A stretch of 64,000 bases of DNA from Ktedonobacter sp. SOSP1-85 (GTDB lineage: Bacteria; Chloroflexota; Ktedonobacteria; Ktedonobacterales; Ktedonobacteraceae), in NCBI RefSeq assembly GCF_016587415.1, contig NZ_BNJI01000001.1, forward strand, positions 3,077,501-3,141,500, read 5' to 3'. The notes beneath the pieces were generated by a model. It was not told the DNA's origin and searched no databases. It worked only from the letters and a program-made list of their open reading frames with translations. Positions 20,401 through 26,879 of this stretch are shown in pieces. Each line of letters begins with the position of its first letter. Within the stretch, counting starts at the first letter, position 1. Position numbers and translations under genes: made by a program.

Positions 20401-20936
20401 GATGACGTCACCTCATGCATGGTTTCCGGCGAGATACGCACAGTTGGGATATCCTGTTCAGCATTCTCCTCAGACGGGGCCGACTCCTGCGATGGGCTTT
20501 CTTCCTCGGATTCGACTGCCTGTGGCTCCTCTGTATTAGCAGGCAAGGCGGAAACCTCCGCTTGCGGCTTCGGCTGAAAATGCTTCTCTGATGCAGCCAC
20601 GGCCTTTTCACTCACGTTAGTAGAGCTAGCAGCGTCGGGCTCCTTTTTATGGGCAGGCGAGGTAACGTCAGGAGTAGTGGACCTGGGCACACGGCCAATT
20701 GTGGGTAAGCCAGGAACGGTTGGAGCGTCATCATCATCGATGTCAGAGTCTTCTGAGTCTTCTAAACGGGAAGAGACTTCTTGAGAAGCCTGCTCTATTT
20801 TCTGTTCAGAGTTATTTTCCTGCTGTTCTTGCGTCTGCTCTTCCAATGGTGAGGCGGGCAGTCCTTGCTCCATCGCTTCCGATGAAGCCGGAGACCGCTC
20901 AGAGCTGGTTTCCTTTTTTCTTTGATCTGGTGACAT
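17454..20936 (-). CDS. Class A penicillin-binding protein with very long disordered cytoplasmic domain, copy 2
   Basis: An 1160-residue PBP. The first ~390 residues are Glu/Ser/Pro/Ala-rich and almost certainly disordered. A basic stretch (RRHLARRHHHKILRVARWHIRRNHLQKK) follows, then a membrane helix near residues 435-458. The GT51 domain has VEDKNFWTNPG and STITQQLIKK. The transpeptidase domain has QPGSSFKPY and KTGTTNDFRDNW. All catalytic motifs are kept. A C-terminal Pro/Gly/Asp/Lys tail (GGDKNKDKDKTKYTPYC) is added. The acidic tail-like N-terminus is an obvious place for phosphorylation or for binding a cell-wall scaffold, which is inference. The ATG has a GGGAG site. Confidence 0.94.
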   Translation of the reverse strand: MSPDQRKKETSSERSPASSEAMEQGLPASPLEEQTQEQQENNSEQKIEQASQEVSSRLEDSEDSDIDDDDAPTVPGLPTIGRVPRSTTPDVTSPAHKKEPDAASSTNVSEKAVAASEKHFQPKPQAEVSALPANTEEPQAVESEEESPSQESAPSEENAEQDIPTVRISPETMHEVTSSEAPLANEREEHPATQAEEQAASASAPEEQSEPAEPKATPGIAPVRRPRAETFISTRQQRAVRAFEKRQSRNQPATTNTEPKGTSPAEQPQNDPSGPDIADAPTRELTAPEASAKPANPPKPAMPSSVPRRPGAGASRRSDKKKPESPVSPSNKVSASEPQGAEAQPGAVNRQKIAVAQREAHIDEPLEPEASLSPEEVITASMVGLPDEELAQEYRRHLARRHHHKILRVARWHIRRNHLQKKQTRNNVLVGAFSVLMALLIVFLALSGTGAYFGYRFYSDTQGRYLGRVLSLHELLPKDNLKVYDSKGTLLGQLADNGVHTSVKLQDVSPDLVNATIAVEDKNFWTNPGVDIARILQAALDNLKSGHVVEGGSTITQQLIKKLVVGDKVDNVRKLEEIILTPQVNDVYSKHDIMEMYLNTIYYGSQAYGIDAAANMYFGLQDKPGLPASKQLDLAQAAMLAGLPQNGDYYNPWNYRARATDRMHLVLDLMVSQKNITKAQESAALKEAGQKDFFKHSPDMGLLAPHFFYFVLSQLQSMTHMSEQQLSRSDMKVTTTLDITLQNKIQKVMTDHTDELHTYGISNAAEVLIDQHTGAIISLLGSLDYNNNSIGGKFDVATQGWRQPGSSFKPYVYALAMQSKGTSPAQAVNDVQTRFPTPGAEDPYFEPKNYDQKYHGPMTLRCALQNSLNIPAVRVLQQAGINNAVDQAKEMDLSYEGTPGLSMVLGGLSVHLLDHVSAFGSFGNNGVHVPYYAVQKIEYMSIGKVIEHQQTKGKQVFSPQTAYMISNVLSDNQSRLPEFFDCNQLQLYSNSQQSCYEGDRGTVRPAAAKTGTTNDFRDNWTLGYTTDYVMGVWAGNNDNSPMSDGTTGVVGAAPIWHDAMLLAEKGKPIRDFSVPGGLVRTTATIDGITSTDWFYSDKVPSGYNSTNGQSWSPQSLLQGPTDNNQNPPPGGDKNKDKDKTKYTPYCPNFSYTGNPGAGGW

Positions 20937-21248
20937 TCTATGCTCCCCTGATATTACCCCTTAGATGCAGATAACAGAATAGAGAAAGTATCCGCACATA
21001 GCTGCGAAAAAAATACACAGTAAACAAGGAGGTTCAGAATTAATAATATCTTTTCAGGCGATAACTATTTTTAACTTTGAGAATATATACAGGAGGAAGG
21101 GTGTAAAAGCGCGCAAAAAGCTCTTCTGGCCAGCGCAAAACAAAGTCCCCCTTATTAAGTAAGACGCGACAGTGGAAGAAATGTGACACCTGACATAAAG
21201 GCGTATACTATAAGTACCCGTTAGCGCTATCAAAAGTAGCTATTTTTT
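20937..21248. other. Gap upstream of PBP copy 2
   Basis: About 310 bp, AT-rich. It contains the PBP leader with the GGGAG site and, near 21200, a TATACT hexamer on the plus strand without a good -35. I see no gene, repeat or clear terminator. Confidence 0.4.
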
Positions 21249-21896
21249 TCAAAAAGAAGGCGACTCGGGCGTGACCGCGGCCTCGATCAGCGCGGGAAGG
21301 ATTTCGTTGGTGATGGTTTGAATCTGATACAGGCTCTCCAGCCAGGGAATATCCTGTTCGCGCGCACCGCGCACCTCGGCAAGTTGCAGCACCGCTTCAT
21401 CCATGATGGTACGAAAATAGAGGAAGGCACGCACCGCGTCCGCCACTGGCACATGAGCCTTGCGCGTCACTGTGCCATACTCGGTCCCCAGTTGGATGGC
21501 CTCCTGGCGCAGATCCTCCTTATGAGCGGGATCATTCAGACCACGCAAGAGTAAATCCAGCGCCCGGCGCCCCAACATGCGATAGGCATTCAGCGCGGAC
21601 TCATTAAAATGCTGATACCAGGAGAACCGGCCAAGGGTACCTGCAGTAAAATCGAGGCGGACCCGCCCGATCAAGTTCTGAATAAGCATCTGTGAGGCAA
21701 CATTAGGCTTCAGCTCGCTCTCCTGACGTAGACGCGCCTCAATATCAGTACGCCGAAAGCGCCGGTGTCCGCCACTGGTACGACGAGATGGAAGTTCATT
21801 CCGATCAGCCCACAGGCGTACGGTGGCGGGGTGCATACCAAGCATCTCCGCAGCCTCGCGCAAGCTCAGCCATTCTTCTCCAGCCTGTGACGTCAC
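21249..21896 (-). CDS. MerR/excisionase-type HTH regulator with unknown helical effector domain
   Basis: A 215-residue protein. Residues ~10-60 form a MerR-like winged helix (LSLREAAEMLGMHPATVRLW, then GGHRRFRRTDIEARL), as in BldC-type and B12-photoreceptor regulators. The remaining ~150 residues are helical and contain no recognisable cobalamin motif. The part around 95-200 resembles the helical domains that precede B12-binding or sensory modules. It starts at GTG behind GAGGAGG. It probably binds DNA as a dimer; the signal is unknown. No neighbouring gene gives a clear target. Confidence 0.8.
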   Translation of the reverse strand: MTSQAGEEWLSLREAAEMLGMHPATVRLWADRNELPSRRTSGGHRRFRRTDIEARLRQESELKPNVASQMLIQNLIGRVRLDFTAGTLGRFSWYQHFNESALNAYRMLGRRALDLLLRGLNDPAHKEDLRQEAIQLGTEYGTVTRKAHVPVADAVRAFLYFRTIMDEAVLQLAEVRGAREQDIPWLESLYQIQTITNEILPALIEAAVTPESPSF

Positions 21897-22049
21897 CAGA
21901 ACCTCCTCTGTGTACTAGCTATGTATCACACTACCAACGAATACCATGTTTCTCTCAGCCTGATTGTATGTAATTTACGTATGATCCGTCAAGTAGGAAA
22001 AAAGAGCACAGAAGCTTTTCAACGCGAAGTTGCGCAAAATAGATAAGTA

Positions 22050-22124
22050 TTTTCTGGTAGAGGTGTGGTGAGCCTGAGTGCCAGCGTATGCGGCACTCAG
22101 GCTCACCACACCTCTACCAGAAAA
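22050..22124. repeat. Long hairpin D, 33-bp arms
   Basis: Arms 22050-22082 and 22092-22124 are perfectly complementary. The stem lies directly 3' of the minus-strand Nudix gene and may terminate it. At about 22013-22041, read on the minus strand, a GCGC...CGCG hairpin followed by GAAAAG looks like a degenerate version of the tail seen next to repeats A and B. Confidence 0.75.
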
Positions 22125-22130
22125 CATTGT

Positions 22131-22643
22131 TCATTGGGAGACAATATGCTGAAAGTGCTCTGGGAGATCTTTTAAAAGTGTATGCAAGGCTCGTGGATAG
22201 AGTGGCGCACGCTCTATCTCCTCCAGGGGTAGCCAATCGAAGTAGAGTAGCTCCTCATTTGAGGAGACACGAGAGCCGTCTTTATCGCGCAAGGCAAGCG
22301 ACGATTGTTGATAGATATATGCGTCTTCAGGAAAGTCGAGCAAGAAGTAGAGACCTATTTCATGTGTTGCCCTGGGCTGTTGCCCAAAAAAGTTCTCTAT
22401 GATCGCCAGGGGGCGCACAATCGTTGGCGTCAGGTCCAATTCTTCCTCAACCTCACGCTGGAGCGTTGTGGCAGCAGATTCAAGCAGTTCCGCACGCCCA
22501 CCTGGGAGAAACCAGTAGGGGGGAGTGGTCCGGGCGGCGCGCTGACAGAGAACACGACCATTATGGAGAATAACACCCCCCACACGATATACAAAGAGAA
22601 TACCATCAGTCGCAAAGGTAATCATATGCCTGGGTGGAACCAT
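22131..22643 (-). CDS. Nudix hydrolase
   Basis: A 170-residue single-domain Nudix enzyme. The box starts at GGRAELLE and runs to QREVEEELDL, fitting the consensus except that the final Gly is Asp. The metal-binding REVEEE acids are present. An N-terminal strand region (FVYRVGGVILHNGRVLCQRA) is typical of ADP-ribose or (d)NTP pyrophosphatases. Substrate is undetermined. The ATG at 22643 has a GAGG site. It is not related in context to the first Nudix gene at 12.9 kb and appears monocistronic between two hairpin-rich gaps. Confidence 0.87.
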   Translation of the reverse strand: MVPPRHMITFATDGILFVYRVGGVILHNGRVLCQRAARTTPPYWFLPGGRAELLESAATTLQREVEEELDLTPTIVRPLAIIENFFGQQPRATHEIGLYFLLDFPEDAYIYQQSSLALRDKDGSRVSSNEELLYFDWLPLEEIERAPLYPRALHTLLKDLPEHFQHIVSQ

Positions 22644-22895
22644 ATACGCCTCACTTTTCTGGTTTCTGATCTCTAGTGTCTAATTACTACAACTCCAGCA
22701 AACGCATAAGCATCTTCTCTATGTAATACCATATTCTAGAGCAATTGGGGAATAGCGGTTCTTGCTTTGCCAGGGGAGTCACCTTGCCTGCCGCTGACAC
22801 GTGTACAAAGCGTACATATATAGATGCGCCACCAATTACTAGTCAGTGCTGGTCAGGACAAACCAGGGTAAGCGAGTAAAAGGAGAGAACAAGCC

Positions 22896-23420
22896 ATGCC
22901 AGACCATAATACGCCTCAGCCAGGTGAACAACAGCGCCAGGAAGAAGCTACGCAATATGAGCAACTGGTAGCCTCCCAGCGCAAAGAAGTGGCTGGACAA
23001 ACCAGCACAGGCAACGCGCGCGATCTAGGAACGGCTGGAGGAGGAATGATTCCCGATAGTGCCGCGGGTGGCTCTGGAAACGCACGCGGTGGCATGGGGA
23101 CACCTGAAGGAGGAGCCACAGGCGGTCGAGCCATTGAAGAGGAACAGCGTGAGCGCGGTAGTGGTACTACGGCTGATAATCGCTCTGGAAGCACTGCGGC
23201 CAATATCAACGCTGTTGATCAACAAGCCAGCCAGAACATTGGTGGTCGTACACCCGACCAACCCCAAACCAGCATGGGAGACCGTGATCCCCATACCTCG
23301 GGCGGGCAGGGCACCAACCAAAATATTATTGATCCCATGACCTCGCGTGCCCCCAGGCATGTACAAGATCAGGAAGAGGCGCGTAAAGCTGAACAAAAGA
23401 AAGACACAGAAGAACAATAG
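22896..23420 (+). CDS. Small hydrophilic disordered protein
   Basis: A 174-residue protein made mostly of Gly, Gln, Glu, Asn, Asp, Thr and Ala. It has no hydrophobic core, Cys, signal peptide or membrane segment, and no recognisable family. Both ends are charged (N-terminal Gln/Glu-rich, C-terminal EEARKAEQKKDTEEQ), with a Gly/Asn-rich middle. The composition resembles late-embryogenesis-abundant or other desiccation-related hydrophilins, which would fit a spore-forming soil actinomycete-like bacterium, but this is only an analogy. A strong AAGGAGAG site precedes the ATG, supporting that it is expressed. Confidence 0.65.
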   Translation: MPDHNTPQPGEQQRQEEATQYEQLVASQRKEVAGQTSTGNARDLGTAGGGMIPDSAAGGSGNARGGMGTPEGGATGGRAIEEEQRERGSGTTADNRSGSTAANINAVDQQASQNIGGRTPDQPQTSMGDRDPHTSGGQGTNQNIIDPMTSRAPRHVQDQEEARKAEQKKDTEEQ

Positions 23421-23516
23421 GAAGCAAAAATATTAATGCCTTTTTAACACATGAGTTATAAGAAACATGCTATACTCCCAGCATAAAGGCTCACCACTTC
23501 CTACCTGATAAATATG

Positions 23517-23564
23517 ACGAGAAAGCCCTCATTGTAAGACGAGAGACAATGAGGGCTTTCTCGT
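23517..23564. terminator. Hairpin with 19-bp perfect arms
   Basis: Arms 23517-23535 and 23546-23564 are perfectly complementary around a 10-nt loop. It lies about 100 bp after the disordered-protein gene and before the FIST gene, a position fitting a terminator. There is no long T tract. Confidence 0.6.
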
Positions 23565-23580
23565 GTCTTCATAGTGTTCA

Positions 23581-23610
23581 TTGCTATTAGGCGTAATCGT
23601 GTGCGATACT
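23581..23610 (+). promoter_or_regulatory. Candidate promoter of the FIST gene
   Basis: TTGCTA (23581-23586), an 18-base spacer and GATACT (23605-23610) give a moderately good sigma70-type promoter about 50 bp before the start codon. Confidence 0.4.
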
Positions 23611-23659
23611 AACTTTGGAACGAGTTAGCGGGATACATCTTTTTCACTTATGAGGAAGA

Positions 23660-24871
23660 ATGAGAACTATGAAGTCAGGTATGCCAGTCGCCAGGGAAGC
23701 CGTTGTAGCTGATGAGATTTGGGACCAGGCCCTCTTCCAGGCACTCGCGCAGACATGCGATATCCAGGCCGATGTAGCCTTACTCTTTGCCAGTGGCGAA
23801 TATGAGGAACATTTCCCGGAGATGTTGCGTATCATCAAAAAGGAAACAGGCGCCTCAATTGTACTGGGATGCTCGGGCCAGGGTATTATAGGGACAGGGA
23901 TGGAATTGGAGGATGTGCCAGCACTCTCGCTCATGACGATGTCACTGCCAGGAGCCACGCTCCACGCGACTCGCTTGCCACCAGACATTGTAGAGATGTT
24001 TAACACCCCTGAAGAGTTACGAACCCTCCTCGATGTGCCGCTCGATGACGTGAATGGCTGGCTCCTCTTCCTCGATCCCTTCCATCTCAATAGTGAGTCT
24101 CTTATTGACGCGTTGGCCAGGGCCTATCCCCAGGTATCTATGATGGGTGGCCTGGCCTCAAACGACATGCAAGACTCGCCCTGCTATTTCTTCTTTAACG
24201 ATACCGTCTATACCGATGGTGGCATTGGCCTGGCAATTGGCGGTCCCTACAAGATTCTCTCAATCGTCTCTCAGGGGTGCGAACCTATTGGTGAACCCTG
24301 GACAATCACTAAAGTACAGGATAATGGCCTGATCGAAACCATCTCTAATCGGCCAGCCTATGACATGCTCGTAGACACCTTTCAGAAACTCTCGCCCGCC
24401 GCGCAAATCCGCGCCCAGAGAAACCTGTTGCTGGTTGGGCTGGCCGCGGACGAGTACAGCGAGCGCTTTGGGCGTGGCAGCTTCTTAATACGCAATCTAC
24501 TCGGCGTCGACCGGCGCAACAAGGCGCTGGCAATCGGCGCGCAGCCACGCGTCGGCCAGACCATCCAATTCCAGATGCGCGATTCAGAGACCGCGGACTT
24601 AGACCTGCGCGAACTCCTTAATAAGCTCCATTACCGCCTCAAGAAGGCCGAGGCATACCAGGTCGTCAGCGGCATCCTCTGCACCTGCAACGGGCGCGGC
24701 GAAAGCCTGTTTCCCACTCCCAATCACGACGCGGGCATGGTTGAAGAGATCCTGGGACCCCTGCCAACTATCGGCCTCTTCTGCAATGGTGAAATCGGGC
24801 CAGTTGGCGACCGCCCCTTCCTACACAGCTTTACCGCCTGCCTGGCCCTTATCGTCAAACGCAATGAGTAA
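23660..24871 (+). CDS. FIST domain signal-transduction protein
   Basis: A 403-residue protein with FIST_N (about residues 30-230) followed by FIST_C (about 240-390). Supporting features are the LGCSGQGIIGTG strand-loop, the MMGGLASNDM segment and the C-terminal CTCNGRG and GLFCNGEIGPV signatures. FIST modules bind small ligands, probably amino acids, and usually sit in or next to histidine kinases, chemoreceptors or diguanylate cyclases. Here the protein stands alone without an output domain, so it would have to signal through a partner. The ATG at 23660 has GAGGA five bases upstream. Confidence 0.9.
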   Translation: MRTMKSGMPVAREAVVADEIWDQALFQALAQTCDIQADVALLFASGEYEEHFPEMLRIIKKETGASIVLGCSGQGIIGTGMELEDVPALSLMTMSLPGATLHATRLPPDIVEMFNTPEELRTLLDVPLDDVNGWLLFLDPFHLNSESLIDALARAYPQVSMMGGLASNDMQDSPCYFFFNDTVYTDGGIGLAIGGPYKILSIVSQGCEPIGEPWTITKVQDNGLIETISNRPAYDMLVDTFQKLSPAAQIRAQRNLLLVGLAADEYSERFGRGSFLIRNLLGVDRRNKALAIGAQPRVGQTIQFQMRDSETADLDLRELLNKLHYRLKKAEAYQVVSGILCTCNGRGESLFPTPNHDAGMVEEILGPLPTIGLFCNGEIGPVGDRPFLHSFTACLALIVKRNE

Positions 24872-24930
24872 AAGATATGTGTATGGAAAATAGAACTTCG
24901 CTCCATTTTCCATACACATATCTTTTACTC
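24866..24930. terminator. Long hairpin E overlapping the FIST stop codon
   Basis: Arms 24866-24891 and 24905-24930 form a perfect 26-bp stem with a 13-nt loop. The left arm includes the FIST stop codon TAA (24869-24871). It may both end transcription and protect the 3' end. Confidence 0.75.
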
Positions 24931-24948
24931 TTGAATGCCTATTCCTGC

Positions 24949-24977
24949 TTGACAAGTCATAATTGGCATGTTACGCT
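24949..24977 (+). promoter_or_regulatory. Candidate promoter of an intergenic transcript
   Basis: TTGACA (24949-24954), a 17-base spacer and TACGCT (about 24972-24977). The -35 is consensus and the -10 matches at its key first, second and last bases. No protein gene follows within a sensible distance. Confidence 0.45.
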
Positions 24978-24984
24978 TGCAGTA

Positions 24985-25248
24985 GGCATTGTTTACGCTA
25001 TTCAGGAAAAGAGAGACGTTTTCATGTTCTCCAGGAGTATGGTAAAAGCGATTCTGACACAATTGCCTGTGAGCAATTGGTGTACAGTGCGCAAATATGG
25101 CGAGGCCCATTCCGTCGCCCAAGGCCATACTATGCCCTTTTTCAGGAGGACGGAACACGACCTGAGCTAAGCGGGAATTTCTTTAAAGACGCGAAGCTCG
25201 AATAGTACCTACCGTGGGGCCATAGATGGTCAGTACCACGGTTTTTTT
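24985..25248 (+). ncRNA. Candidate small RNA of unknown type
   Basis: Between the promoter at 24949 and a clear terminator ending at 25248 lie about 260 nt without a credible ORF. A TTG-initiated 80-codon frame exists, but it starts inside the promoter and has no ribosome site. Local structure is visible: CAATTG-(8)-CAATTG near 25060-25080, and TTCCGTC pairing with GACGGAA around 25110-25160. CTATTC near the 5' end could pair with GAATAG near the 3' end. It lacks the signature sequences of tmRNA, RNase P RNA or SRP RNA. A 6S-like regulatory RNA is possible but not shown. Confidence 0.35.
25211..25248 (+). terminator. Rho-independent terminator
   Basis: ACCGTGG (25211-25217) pairs with CCACGGT (25236-25242) and is followed by a run of seven T. 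This is a good intrinsic terminator on the plus strand. Confidence 0.75.
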
Positions 25249-25312
25249 GTTGCCTTTTTAAACTTGAAAGGCAAGAAGAGGGGCGATAGCGCTTCCCTCG
25301 TCTAATCAGAAA

Positions 25313-25368
25313 AGAAGCCGTGAAGAGTGGCGACGTTTAGCCACCCTTCACGGCTTCTCTGCGTTTTT
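25313..25368 (+). terminator. Second strong hairpin with T tract
   Basis: Arms 25313-25331 and 25340-25358 pair over 19 positions with one A-C mismatch, followed by CTGCGTTTTT. Its partner transcript is unclear; it may end a short RNA from the 25250-25310 stretch or back up the terminator before it. Confidence 0.5.
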
Positions 25369-25500
25369 GGCAAGGAGATAGACACCATGTTATACCTTTT
25401 GCAGGATCCTCAAGCGGATCGAGAGGATACATTATGAAATAGATTTCATCTCTTATTTCCTGCTTAAAATGCAATAAGATTCTATCAAGAGGAAAAAGAT

Positions 25501-25635
25501 ATGTCAATTAAATTCGCATTATGCACACCATTTGGAGCACGACCACCCTGCGCCTGGGCGCTGACTACAAACAAGCTGAGTCTGCTCCTGGTCACTGATT
25601 GCCAGGAGCAAGAGACCTATACGAACTCTAGTTAG
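25501..25635 (+). CDS. Possible 44-residue leader peptide of the rRNA methyltransferase gene
   Basis: ATG at 25501 behind AAGAGGAAAAAG opens a 44-codon frame ending TAG at 25633-25635, 62 bp before the methyltransferase start. The peptide (begins MSIKFALCTPFGARPPC) has no family. Its codons 28-37 overlap a hairpin, TGCTCCTGG (25583-25591) pairing with CCAGGAGCA (25602-25610). A short ORF plus stem in front of a methylase resembles antibiotic-inducible attenuators of rRNA methylase genes, but nothing here proves translation. Confidence 0.35.
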   Translation: MSIKFALCTPFGARPPCAWALTTNKLSLLLVTDCQEQETYTNSS

Positions 25636-25697
25636 TACGACAGATACAGAATGGCTCGCCTCTTTTCTCAGAGGCAGGCCAGCAACAGGAGGTTGCT

Positions 25698-26525
25698 ATG
25701 CTGGATATGCACCAGATTATGCCCGCCGGGCAACATAATATACATGTACGCCAGTACCTGGCCTTGAAAAATAACACAAAGCACAATCCAGAGCACCTGA
25801 TAACCCTCGAAGGGCTAGGGCCAATCCAGGCAGCGCTGGAGGCTGGATTAGAGCTTTCTTGCCTCTTCATCTGCCCTGAACGACTACGAGGAAGCGATGG
25901 CATGGCTCTCATAGAACTAGCCATCACGCGCAAGGTACACCTCTACCAGGTCAGCGAGAAGGTCTTAGGCAGCATGGTCGATTGGGAGGGCCCCGATGGA
26001 CTGGCAGCCATGGTGCGCCTGCGGCGGTACGACTTGTCTCACCTCAAACCGCGCCAGAAAGGGACGCTCCTCATCCTGGATGGGCTGCAAATTCCTGGAA
26101 ATATTGGCACGGTTATTCGCAGTGCCGATGGCGCAGGCGCCCATGGGATTATCATCACACAGAGCCGCCAGCGCCTAACGCATCCCAAACTGGTCCGCGC
26201 CAGTATGGGTTCGCTCTTTGCGTTACCTATCATCGAGAGCGATGTAGAGACGGCCTATGCCTGGCTCAAGCGCTATGGCTACCAGGTCGTCACGACCAGC
26301 CCCCGGGCCAGGATTAGCTTTCGCCAGGCCCACTATAGCGCGCGTACAGCTATCGTGATGGGCAACGAGCGCGAAGGCGTCTCAGAGGACTGGTTCGCGT
26401 GCCATGACCTGAGCGTCTCCATTCCCATGCGTGGACGCGCCGACTCGCTCAACGTCGGCAACGCGGCTGTCCTGATGCTCTACGAAGTCCTACACCAGCA
26501 ACAGGACGAGCTACACGACAGATAA
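25698..26525 (+). CDS. SpoU/TrmH family RNA 2'-O-methyltransferase
   Basis: A 275-residue SPOUT-fold methyltransferase. An N-terminal substrate-binding part (about 1-115) is followed by the knot domain. Motif 1 is QIPGNIGTVIRSADGAGAHG, motif 2 IVMGNEREGVS, and motif 3 IPMRGRADSLNVGNAAVLM. It transfers a methyl group from SAM to a ribose 2'-OH of rRNA or tRNA. The length and two-domain layout also match the thiostrepton/avilamycin resistance methylases TsnR and AviRb, so a resistance role is possible but not distinguishable here from housekeeping modification. The start is certain: ATG with AGGAGG six bases upstream. Confidence 0.92.
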   Translation: MLDMHQIMPAGQHNIHVRQYLALKNNTKHNPEHLITLEGLGPIQAALEAGLELSCLFICPERLRGSDGMALIELAITRKVHLYQVSEKVLGSMVDWEGPDGLAAMVRLRRYDLSHLKPRQKGTLLILDGLQIPGNIGTVIRSADGAGAHGIIITQSRQRLTHPKLVRASMGSLFALPIIESDVETAYAWLKRYGYQVVTTSPRARISFRQAHYSARTAIVMGNEREGVSEDWFACHDLSVSIPMRGRADSLNVGNAAVLMLYEVLHQQQDELHDR

Positions 26526-26527
26526 AT

Positions 26528-26614
26528 TGTAGGGGCAGAGCTTGCTCGGCCTTTTCTCGCAAGGGCAACACACTCACACCCCGAGCACAAGGCCATGCAA
26601 GTATGGCCCCTACA
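26528..26614. repeat. TGTAGGG/CCCTACA-ended imperfect hairpin, copy 1
   Basis: TGTAGGGGC (26528-26536) pairs with GCCCCTACA (26606-26614). Inside, CTTGC/GCAAG and GGCCTT/AAGGCC add further pairing. The same outer ends recur at 28492-28591 with a different interior. It starts two bases after the methyltransferase stop. Confidence 0.6.
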
Positions 26615-26618
26615 AGGG

Positions 26619-26700
26619 TAAGGGTGTGGTGGTCAGGATGGCGAAGCCATCCTGACCACCACACCCTTATATCCAGCGAGCCACGCAGTGGTGAGAAGTC
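26619..26700. repeat. Bipartite repeat F: 24-bp hairpin plus tail
   Basis: Arms 26619-26642 and 26646-26669 are perfect with a GAA loop. The tail at 26674-26700 holds GCCAC-GCA-GTGGT followed by GAGAAGTC, nearly identical to the tail of repeat A 22 kb away although the long arms differ. Confidence 0.85.
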
Positions 26701-26879
26701 ACATTCTCATTATTTGCCTTTTTCTCCCTTTGGCATATTCAGGTTAAGATTTTGAGTTATCTATCTGTTTTGTAGGAAATGAGTAATACTTTCTATGCAG
26801 GTCCTGTTTAACCTCAGTTATACTCTGCTATGATTGATTCATGTAGCAGAATATACCAATGCGTATTGAGAGGTGCCAA

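Noticed and set aside
24963..25205. 80-codon ORF in the FIST-methyltransferase gap
   Set aside because: TTG start lies inside the promoter, no ribosome site, no family; an RNA gene fits better.
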